A DNA stretch of 57,760 nt from CAZOWL01 sp964583605 (GTDB lineage: Bacteria; Pseudomonadota; Gammaproteobacteria; Chromatiales; Chromatiaceae). Made by a program: the position numbers and the translations under genes. Shown here piece by piece: positions 8,890-16,311 of this stretch. The stretch's first letter is position 1. Each line of letters begins with the position of its first letter. A model generated the notes under the pieces. That model had not been told where the DNA came from and did no database searches. It saw only the letters and a program-made list of their open reading frames with translations. The stretch lies in NCBI GenBank assembly GCA_964583605.1, contig CAZOWL010000015.1, forward strand, positions 1-57,760, read 5' to 3'.

Positions 8890-9569
8890 GGCTGATCGTC
8901 AGGGTCGTCGGGTGGCTTCCGGGTGGCCACCCCATCAGGATCGGCGGGCTGTGACCGCTGCTGAGCAGCATCCTCGGACGGCGTGCTCGAGCGCTCGACA
9001 TCGGGCGCGGCGATGCCATGCGCGCGCAGGGTCTTGGCCCAGCCCCGCATGCGCCGGCGCGCGGCCTGCTCGCGGTCTGGCTCACCGCTGACCGCATCGA
9101 CGGCGGTGCCTGACATATCCTGCAGATACTCGCGCAGCGCCCGCCCTACCGCCCGGTAGTCCCCATCCAAGCGCTCGCGCGGCGTCCCGGTGATGTCCGC
9201 CAGCAGATCCATCCCGGGCGTAGCGCTCTGCTGCGGCCCAGCCCGACCGCGGTCGCTGTCCCGCGTCTCACCGGGGTCTCCTTTCGACGCGCCGAACAGA
9301 CCTCCCTTCAAACCCTCCTTCAACCGCCGCCCGACCTCGCCCAGTTGCGCCTTGGCCCAGGCCTGGGCCTCTTCAGCGCTGACTTCGAAGGGGGCCAATG
9401 CGGCCGGATCAGCTCGGCGCTCGCGACCGGTCGCGGTGCGCAGATTGAGCTCGCCAGTTGGCAGCTCGAGGTCGTCTGGAATCAGAAAGCGCCGGCTCCC
9501 TGGCTCATCGGTCCACAGCGTCTTCGCCAGCTCGGCGTCGGGGGTATGCTTGTCATCTTCTTCGGTCAT
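8886..9569 (-). CDS. Unrecognised acidic, probably partly disordered protein
   Basis: A 227-residue protein of no family I know. It has no signal peptide or membrane segment. The first 20 residues are acidic; a middle segment (about 60-100) looks helical and amphipathic; residues 135-185 contain an arginine-rich helix; the last 35 residues are rich in Pro, Asp, Ser and Gln and look disordered. It is the first gene of a three-gene overlapping unit ending in the glycosyltransferase fusion and starts 244 bases after the end of the DUF4157 gene. Possible roles include adaptor, immunity or cargo-related protein for the injection system, but the sequence does not decide. No strong ribosome binding site precedes the ATG. 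Confidence 0.6.
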   Translation of the reverse strand: MTEEDDKHTPDAELAKTLWTDEPGSRRFLIPDDLELPTGELNLRTATGRERRADPAALAPFEVSAEEAQAWAKAQLGEVGRRLKEGLKGGLFGASKGDPGETRDSDRGRAGPQQSATPGMDLLADITGTPRERLDGDYRAVGRALREYLQDMSGTAVDAVSGEPDREQAARRRMRGWAKTLRAHGIAAPDVERSSTPSEDAAQQRSQPADPDGVATRKPPDDPDDQP

Positions 9570-9783
9570 CAGTGGGCTTCGATCAGCGGTTGGCTACGTA
9601 TGGGATGGACATCGAATCAGTTAAATCGAGAAGCTGTATTTCAGCGAGCATCGGAAAATTCAATGATAGGGTGGAAGACCTCTGCATAATGCAAGCCGTT
9701 CACTAGAAGGTACGAAATAAGCGGAACATGCGAAAGGCCCGAATGACGCTGGCTGACGAAGCGTTTCTGCGGCGTCGATCATA

Positions 9784-9807
9784 GCCACGTCGAGGCTGTC
9801 GCGTGGC
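9784..9807 (-). terminator. Hairpin just after the DUF4157 gene
   Basis: GCCACG and CGTGGC, extended inward by CGA/TCG around one unpaired base, give a 9-bp stem with a 5-base loop seven bases past the stop codon. There is no U-run, so it could be a transcript 3' end, a processing site or a weak terminator. The rest of the 244-base gap (9570-9813) is less GC-rich than its surroundings and probably holds a promoter for the genes leftward, but I could not identify convincing -35/-10 elements. Confidence 0.35.
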
Positions 9808-9813
9808 GAGCGG

Positions 9814-12800
9814 TTATCTTCTCCTATTCCCTGGTCCTCTACGCGTATGAGTTCGCGTGTTCTGGAAAGCAACCTCGTCCCAATTCCACTTGTAGTGCCA
9901 TTCATGCTCAGGGCACTGAATCCGAGCGACCCGAATTCGAGTGACCTTGCTCTGCCCCTTGTAGACATCGTGGTAAGACACTGAGGAATCACCCTCAGTT
10001 TTCCATCCGCCGTCTTGGGTGATACGAGTGGCTTTGTAATCTCTGTCGAAGTGAGCCAAGGCCGCAGCGTAGAGAGAATCCAACGACTCGAATAGATCTT
10101 CTTCCATGGTGCACTCATCTGGCGATTTGGGCGCGCCTTCGTGCTCTTGCGCTGGGCTCGCTTCGAAACGGTAGTTCCAGGTCGCTCCCCCATCCACGAC
10201 GACGAGCGATCTGAAGACTGGGTGCTCTCTTTTTACCTTTGCAGCGACGCTCTCGGCCTCCTGCCCCTCAAGTTTGCCGCTTGTAAGATGAGACTGCTCT
10301 TCTCGATCGAGTGCACTCAGCCCTTCGCGCACTCTCGCGGCTTTCTCGCGGTCTTCCTCATCCAGCGGCTCCTCGTCATCGCCCCCGATCCCCAACGCCC
10401 GCAACAGGGCCCGCGCCCTTTCAGCGAGCCAGGCCACGACCCGGTCGATCGCCGAGAGCACCATCTCCTGGAAGCCACCGATGGTGTCGGCAATGCGATC
10501 GGGCAGATTGCCGAGGCCGAGGAAGCCGGCCAGGAAGTCGATCACCGGGGCGATCAGCCGGGCGAGCGCGCTCTCCACCGCCGCCGCCATGCCGCTGGCG
10601 TTGCCGGCGATGAGCTGGGCTGCCCCGTTCACCACCGTCTCGACCAGACTGAAGATACGCGCCGCGTTCTGGAACACCCAGGCGAGGATGCGGTAGATCA
10701 CCTCCACTGCCTGCGCGATGGCCCCGGCCGGATTGAACAAGGCGATGATGCGCGGCGTGACGGCCCTGATCAGCGCCTCGATCAGGAAGTCCACCGCCGC
10801 ACTCAGCACCGCGTCCAGGATGGTCCGCGGATTGAGCTGCTGCTCGACCATGGCGTAGATGCCATCGACGCCCTGCTCCATCAGCGTGGCGATGAGCTCG
10901 TAGGCCTTCTCGAGCAGGGCGACGTTCTCCTCGCCGATGTGGCGGGCGAGGATCTCGCGGACCCGCGCCCAGGTGATGCCCATCAGCTGCAGGAAGAAGG
11001 TGATGAGGCTGCCGAGCGAGAAGTCGCTCGGGATCTGCACCCCTACCGCGCCTAGCCCGGAGAAGAGCCAGTCGAAGAAGCCGCCGAGGATGTGATGGCT
11101 GAAGTTGTCGAAGAAGCGCTGGAAGCCCTGCCCGAGTGCGGCGGCCAGATTGTTGGCGAAATTGAGTGGGTTGTCGGCGATGTCCTCGATCACCTCACCG
11201 ATACGATCGACCAGGGCCCAGAAGGCGCCAGGTGAGATGCCGACCAGCTTGAGCAGGCCATTGATGATGAAGCGCGCCGGATCCTCGGCGAACTGCTCGA
11301 TGGCCGCGCCGATCTGGCCGATCAGGCCCAGTGCCTCCTGGCGCATGGCATGGATGCTCTCGCGTACCTGCTGGACCGACTGCGCCGCCTGCTGCGTGAG
11401 ATCGCGATTGAAGTCCTCGCGGGTGCTGTTGGCGCGGTTCCGCAGCCCCTCCAATTGGGCGCTGAAGCCGGCCTGCTGACCCGCCGCCCACTCCTGCAGA
11501 CTCGCGGGGAGCCGCGCGAAGACCTCGGCGATCTGCCGGTTGGCCGTGTCGATGATCTCTTCGCAAGTCGAGATGACCGAGTTGACCTCGGTCGATATCT
11601 CGCGAATCAGGTCACAGACGTCGTCGCCGAAGCTGCGCTCGATATCGTTGAGCCACTCGATCGCCCAGTCGGGCAGCCCGGTGAAGTACTCGACCACCTC
11701 GAGCGCGGTGCCACCGACGCCCGAGTAGCGCTCCCGCTTCCAGCGGTTGAACTCGGTGGACTGCTGCTCGACCCGCGTCGACAGGACCTGGATGCCGGTC
11801 TCCCAGCGGCGCATCGCGGTCTGCGGCAGGGGATCCAGCAGACCGTCGACCCGGCTCTGCGCATCGGTGAAGATGCGACGCGCCTCGTTGCCGGCATTGG
11901 TGCGCATCTCCTCTTCGGTCGTGCCCAGATCCACCATGCCCGCGCCGACCTCACCGGCCGTGCTCCCGCGGGTGGTGCGCAGCTCCTCCAGGGCACGCTG
12001 CTGCAGACTCTGCATCTCGCCTCGGGCCTGGTCACGTGCCGCACCTTGCTCCGCCAGCACCTCGGCGGGGGCGCGCTCGGCGACCGCACCCAGCTCGCCC
12101 TGGGCCTCGCGCGCCTGCACCACGGGGCTCGCCGGGTCCTCGATGAGCGCGGCCGGCTCGGTGGCCATGCCGGCCTCGTCCATCCGCTGACCCTGGGCCG
12201 CGACGTCGGCGTCCAGGGAGACGTCCTCCGCCGGGACCGCATCTGGGACGGCCCGTGTCGCATTCACCGGCGGCGTCTCGACCTGCCCCGGCGGCGTCTC
12301 CAGTGCTTCCGCTTGCTGTTGCGGTGTGCCCTCGGGCTCCTGCTCGAGCTGTGCGTAGTCGTCCTGGACCCGGTCGGCGTCACCCTCCACCGACGAGGTC
12401 AGCTGCCCGCCGGCCGATTCGGCGGCGGCACGCGGATCGAGCTCGACCAGTGACTCCTCGTCCGGCGGGCGCTTGCTGCGGATCAGCTCGCGAATGCGCA
12501 CGCAGAGGTCTTCGATCTCGGGGCTGGGTGCGGCGCGCTCGCCCAGTGTCGCGGTCAGCTCACTGGCTGCGCGCGCGGCGGTCTCGGCCTCTGGCTCCTC
12601 GACCGCGCCGCGGGCCTCATCTACGGTCTCGCCCGGCGAGGGCATGGACTCGGTGGCCGCGGTCGCCGCGCTCGCTTGGTCCTCGACGTCCGCAATGCGC
12701 TCACGCTCCGCCGCGGACAAGTCCGCGGGCGGCTCGGGCATGAGCAGCTCGCCGCTCGCGCCTGCCGCCGCCGGTCCTGGGCCGCTCGGTGCGGGCGCGC

Positions 12801-14136
12801 CGGCCGGGGCACCCGCCGGGGTCTGGGCCGCGCCGCCACCTCCAGCGGCGCCCTCCTCGCCCGGCGCTGCACCAGCGGCCGGCTGCACCGAAGCGGGTGC
12901 GCTGGGCGCGGGGCCGGGCTGAGCAGAGGTCCCAGCGGCCACTCCCGTCGCTGCCGGACCGGCGGGCGCCGCCGACCCGCCAGTTACGCCTGGGCTCGGC
13001 ACGGGGGCGGTGGCCGGCCCAGCCGTCGACGCGCCGGTCGGCGCCTGATCATCGCTCGCGGCAGCATCGCCGGGCGCGGCAGGCTTGCGCCGAATCACCG
13101 CCTGCTGCTGCAGCACGTGCGTGCTCTCGTGCGCCATCAGGCGGATATCGTTCTGCGACTCGCCGCGCCCCAGCCAGATGTGGCTGCCATGGGTGAAGGC
13201 GCGTGACTTCAGCGCCGCGTTGGCGCGGTGCGCAGGCGGATCTTCGTGCACCCGCACCTCGCTGAAATCCTGCCCCATGCCGGATTCGAGCCGCTGGCGG
13301 GTCACGCTATGCATCGTCGAGCCGGGACCGCTGGCGCGGATCGCGCTCTCGGCGACGACCGGGGCGCTGGGCGCGGCCGGCGCCGGGCCGGCAGCCGGCG
13401 CAGATGCTGGAGCCGAGGCCACGCTCGTCTGCAGTGGCTCCTCGTCTTCGGCACTTGCCTGCAAAGGCGCTTCATCGTTGGACTTCGCCTGTACCTTGTC
13501 CTCGTCCACGGACGCGGTCTGCAGCGGCGGCTCGTCGGCAGGCTTAGCCTGTATCGGATCTTCTGTTCCGGATCGGGCCTGCACCGTCTCATCGTCTGCC
13601 GACTTGGTCTGTGCGACCTCCGGCTCATCGGACTTGGTCTGGACCTCCATCTCGTGCGGCGAGTCGGCCGCCGCGCAGTCCTCGCACTTGGTCTGGACGG
13701 TCTCTTGCTCCGGGTCTGCCGGCGTCAAGGGCTCGGTCTGGATGGTCTCGCCGTCGGCGGAGCCGGATTTGTCTTGGCGCTGCAGCAGGCTTGGCTGAGC
13801 CGGCAGGTCGTCGTCCTGCCCCTTGGTCTGCGGCGCACCGGCCAGCCCTTGCGCCGGCAGCGTCGAGATGTCCGGCACCGCCGCGCCCTGCACCACACGG
13901 TCGGCGACGGTATCGGCCTCGCGCTCGTAGGGGTCGCCGACCTCGCCGACCTCGACCTTGGCTTGGAGAGCACCGCCCAAGGCAAAGACGGGCGGCGCCG
14001 CATAGAAGGCGCTCAGGGCACGAGGCCCGGCCGCGGTGGTGTCGCCGCTGCCACTGGATGGCGACGGAGCGGCACCCCGCGCCGCGTCACCGCTACGCGA
14101 ACGGCTGCCTTTTGGCCTCAATGCCGTGACGCTCAT
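9814..14136 (-). CDS. DUF4157 'eCIS core' protein, probable injected cargo with variable C-terminus
   Basis: A 1440-residue modular protein typical of eCIS loci. The N-terminus has the family signature DPYEREADTVADRVV (68-82). Residues 130-240 hold degenerate repeats with VQTKS-like cores. The DUF4157 metallopeptidase-like domain (about 275-350) ends in HESTH (336-340), an intact HExxH zinc motif. A long Pro/Ala-rich linker follows, then acidic coiled-coil segments (about 540-850) and hydrophobic helical segments (about 960-1230) that could form a membrane-active region. The last 170 residues form a separate domain with visibly lower G+C (about half, against two thirds upstream). The ATG at 14136 is 22 bases after the ATPase stop; longer reading would run through the ATPase gene out of frame. 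DUF4157 proteins are known eCIS cargo or cargo-linked proteins; toxicity of this one is inferred. Confidence 0.85.
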   Translation of the reverse strand: MSVTALRPKGSRSRSGDAARGAAPSPSSGSGDTTAAGPRALSAFYAAPPVFALGGALQAKVEVGEVGDPYEREADTVADRVVQGAAVPDISTLPAQGLAGAPQTKGQDDDLPAQPSLLQRQDKSGSADGETIQTEPLTPADPEQETVQTKCEDCAAADSPHEMEVQTKSDEPEVAQTKSADDETVQARSGTEDPIQAKPADEPPLQTASVDEDKVQAKSNDEAPLQASAEDEEPLQTSVASAPASAPAAGPAPAAPSAPVVAESAIRASGPGSTMHSVTRQRLESGMGQDFSEVRVHEDPPAHRANAALKSRAFTHGSHIWLGRGESQNDIRLMAHESTHVLQQQAVIRRKPAAPGDAAASDDQAPTGASTAGPATAPVPSPGVTGGSAAPAGPAATGVAAGTSAQPGPAPSAPASVQPAAGAAPGEEGAAGGGGAAQTPAGAPAGAPAPSGPGPAAAGASGELLMPEPPADLSAAERERIADVEDQASAATAATESMPSPGETVDEARGAVEEPEAETAARAASELTATLGERAAPSPEIEDLCVRIRELIRSKRPPDEESLVELDPRAAAESAGGQLTSSVEGDADRVQDDYAQLEQEPEGTPQQQAEALETPPGQVETPPVNATRAVPDAVPAEDVSLDADVAAQGQRMDEAGMATEPAALIEDPASPVVQAREAQGELGAVAERAPAEVLAEQGAARDQARGEMQSLQQRALEELRTTRGSTAGEVGAGMVDLGTTEEEMRTNAGNEARRIFTDAQSRVDGLLDPLPQTAMRRWETGIQVLSTRVEQQSTEFNRWKRERYSGVGGTALEVVEYFTGLPDWAIEWLNDIERSFGDDVCDLIREISTEVNSVISTCEEIIDTANRQIAEVFARLPASLQEWAAGQQAGFSAQLEGLRNRANSTREDFNRDLTQQAAQSVQQVRESIHAMRQEALGLIGQIGAAIEQFAEDPARFIINGLLKLVGISPGAFWALVDRIGEVIEDIADNPLNFANNLAAALGQGFQRFFDNFSHHILGGFFDWLFSGLGAVGVQIPSDFSLGSLITFFLQLMGITWARVREILARHIGEENVALLEKAYELIATLMEQGVDGIYAMVEQQLNPRTILDAVLSAAVDFLIEALIRAVTPRIIALFNPAGAIAQAVEVIYRILAWVFQNAARIFSLVETVVNGAAQLIAGNASGMAAAVESALARLIAPVIDFLAGFLGLGNLPDRIADTIGGFQEMVLSAIDRVVAWLAERARALLRALGIGGDDEEPLDEEDREKAARVREGLSALDREEQSHLTSGKLEGQEAESVAAKVKREHPVFRSLVVVDGGATWNYRFEASPAQEHEGAPKSPDECTMEEDLFESLDSLYAAALAHFDRDYKATRITQDGGWKTEGDSSVSYHDVYKGQSKVTRIRVARIQCPEHEWHYKWNWDEVAFQNTRTHTRRGPGNRRR
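13417..13744 (-). repeat. Degenerate coding repeats in the DUF4157 gene (VQTKS-like units)
   Basis: About eight to ten units of 10-14 codons, each with a core of the type [LVI]Q[TA][KSR] preceded by acidic residues (examples: VQTKSDE, VQAKSND, LQTASVDE). They are imperfect at DNA level and are protein repeats, not a CRISPR array. Such acidic Q-K repeats are common ahead of the DUF4157 domain. Confidence 0.7.
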
Positions 14137-14158
14137 GGCTGCGCCAGCGCGTGCGTCG

Positions 14159-16294
14159 TCAGTCGTCCCTGAGCGCCGCCACGAAGGACTGCAGGCGCTG
14201 CGGCCGTGCAGCCGGCATCTGCGGTTGGCGTCGGAGAGGATAGACGCCCCCCGCCTTGCGGTACTCGGCCCGCAGGGCCACCTCCAGATGGCGGTTGCCG
14301 ATCGGCGCGCCCTCGTCGAGTGCCAGCAGGGCAGCATGGGTCACCGCATTGCGCAGCTGACCGCCGGTCAACTGACAGCGCAGCGCGACCTCGTCGAGAT
14401 AGTCCGGGCTCAAAGCGTGCGGCGACGGCAGATGGAGCGCGAGGATGCGGCACCGCTCCTCGACCTGCGGCGCGAAGAAGGGCACGACGACGTCCATGCG
14501 CCGTTTGAACGCCTGGTCGATGTTCTCGCCGAGATTGGTCGTGACCAGGACGATGCCCTGGTAATGCTCAAGGCGCTGCAACAGGAAATTCGTCTCCAGA
14601 TTGGCGTAGCGATCGTTGGCGGATTTCACCTCGGTGCGGCTGCCGAGCAGGGCGTCGCCCTCATCGAGCAGCAGGATGACATCCAGCGACTCGGCCTGCG
14701 TGAGCACCTGATGCAGGTTCTTCTCGGTCTCGCCGATGTACTTGTTGACCACCGCGGCCAGGTCGACGCGGAAGATATCCATGCCGAGCTCCGCGGCCAG
14801 GATGCGCGCCGCGAGCGTCTTGCCGGTGCCGCTGACGCCGGTGAGCAGGGCGCGCACCCCGCGCTGGGCACTGCCCGCGAACGCCGGGCCAAGGTGCGCC
14901 TGAAGATGCTCCCGGCACGCGCAGCGGCGGCCGAGCTCGAGGAGCTTGACCCGGGTCGCATCACTGACCACGAGATCCTCCCAGCGACCCTTCGCCTCGA
15001 GCCGGGCCGCGAGGGTATCCAGACGGTGGCGGCTCAGCGCGCGAGCGGCCTCGCGCACCGCTTGCAGACCGACCCGATCGTGACCATCCAGCCCGGCCTG
15101 GGCGAGCGCGATCTGCGCCACCTGACGGATATAGGCCCCCGACAACCGAAAGGTCGCGGCCACCTGATCGAGGTCCTCGCAGATATGACCGTTCAGGGCA
15201 CGGCGCCAGTGACGGCGTCGCAGCTCCGGGCCGGGCGGATCCAGGTGGAGTGTGATGGCCTGATCGAGTGCCCGATCCGACAGGCCGCCCTCGTTCCCCA
15301 GGAGCACGCCGACAGGCCCGCGATAGCCCGTGAGCGGCGGTAGCGCTGCCGTCTCGCCCGGACTCAGGTCGTAGGCGATCACCGGCATGGCGCCCGTCAT
15401 GGCACACCAGGGGCCCAACACTGGCCAGCGGCCATCGCGATCGGCAGCACCGGTCGGCAACCTGAGCAGACCGCGCCCCAGACCGCGCGCGATCCCCCCG
15501 ATCACGTCCAGCGACTCGGTCCCCGGATCGCTGCGTAGCACCATCAGACGCACGATGCCCGAGGCGATCAGGGCCGGAATACGGGCCAGGCGTCGAAGAA
15601 GCTCGGGCGGAAACAACAGCTCGTCGATCGACGGCAGCCGCGCGGCAGGGATGAAGTGCAGACCGGTCTCGGGCGGCGGATCACTGCAACCCCGGGCGGC
15701 GTCCCAGAGCAGGGCCGGCACGCGGAGCGACCACTCGGAGCGCGGTGCCTGCGGGCTCAAGGATTCGATGAGTCCAGCGTCGAACAGGGGGCCACAGAGG
15801 CCCCAGGCATCCGGCGCGCCAGCGCGGCCTGCCGCACTGCCCAGTACCTGACCAAGAAGCTCCAGGGTTGGCCGGCGCGTATTGAGGGGGGCTTGCAGCT
15901 CGGCGAACAGGGTGCCAAAGCGCGAGTCCTCTTCGACCAGACCCGCCAGGACGAGGGCCAGGCGCGCGTCGAACGTCAGGCCGAGCTCGTCCTGCAACGC
16001 GCGGAGTGGCAACCGCGTGCCTGAATCGGCCTCCCACGCCAGGATCTGGCGCCGCCACAGGTCGGCGCCCTGCCCCCAGTCCAGATCGCCGGGCATGAAG
16101 CGGCGCAGCTCCGCTTCGTAGGCGGCGAGGAAGGGATAACGCTGGCAGAACCTCGCGAGCGGCTCGCCGCCGAAGGCGCTCAGGCGCTCGATATGCGCGA
16201 GCAGCCGGTATATCACCACATAGAGATGGATCGCGAAATGGCTCGCCGGCTCGCGGGGGATCGCGTCGAGGGCAGAGGTCTGCGTCGGAGTCAT
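14159..16294 (-). CDS. eCIS AAA+ ATPase (Afp15-like)
   Basis: A 711-residue protein with a long N-terminal region (about 1-400) and a C-terminal AAA+ domain. Walker A is GVSGTGKT (near 465), Walker B ILLLDEGDALL (near 525), sensor 1 VLVTTNL, and an arginine pair in FKRRMDVVV. An ATPase of this type is a hallmark of eCIS and is needed late in assembly, as Afp15 is in the antifeeding prophage. The downstream position relative to baseplate and fibre genes matches Afp15. I chose the ATG at 16294, 17 bases after the upstream stop; an in-frame codon at 16345 would overlap the upstream gene. Neighbours: the 688-residue unknown before it and the cargo gene after it. Confidence 0.92.
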   Translation of the reverse strand: MTPTQTSALDAIPREPASHFAIHLYVVIYRLLAHIERLSAFGGEPLARFCQRYPFLAAYEAELRRFMPGDLDWGQGADLWRRQILAWEADSGTRLPLRALQDELGLTFDARLALVLAGLVEEDSRFGTLFAELQAPLNTRRPTLELLGQVLGSAAGRAGAPDAWGLCGPLFDAGLIESLSPQAPRSEWSLRVPALLWDAARGCSDPPPETGLHFIPAARLPSIDELLFPPELLRRLARIPALIASGIVRLMVLRSDPGTESLDVIGGIARGLGRGLLRLPTGAADRDGRWPVLGPWCAMTGAMPVIAYDLSPGETAALPPLTGYRGPVGVLLGNEGGLSDRALDQAITLHLDPPGPELRRRHWRRALNGHICEDLDQVAATFRLSGAYIRQVAQIALAQAGLDGHDRVGLQAVREAARALSRHRLDTLAARLEAKGRWEDLVVSDATRVKLLELGRRCACREHLQAHLGPAFAGSAQRGVRALLTGVSGTGKTLAARILAAELGMDIFRVDLAAVVNKYIGETEKNLHQVLTQAESLDVILLLDEGDALLGSRTEVKSANDRYANLETNFLLQRLEHYQGIVLVTTNLGENIDQAFKRRMDVVVPFFAPQVEERCRILALHLPSPHALSPDYLDEVALRCQLTGGQLRNAVTHAALLALDEGAPIGNRHLEVALRAEYRKAGGVYPLRRQPQMPAARPQRLQSFVAALRDD

Positions 16295-16311
16295 GGCCGT
16301 GACAAGCCCCG

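Noticed and set aside
8384..9097. N-terminal extension of the glycosyltransferase fusion by about 238 codons
   Set aside because: The extension is Arg/Ala/Pro-rich without domain features and runs out of frame through two better-supported genes; the TGATG junction at 8383-8385 fits a start there.
13417..13744. CRISPR array
   Set aside because: The repeats are imperfect, differ in spacing and translate to acidic VQTKS-like protein units inside a long reading frame.
14137..14337. Upstream in-frame extension of the DUF4157 protein
   Set aside because: It overlaps the C-terminus of the AAA+ ATPase in another frame and has no domain-like sequence.
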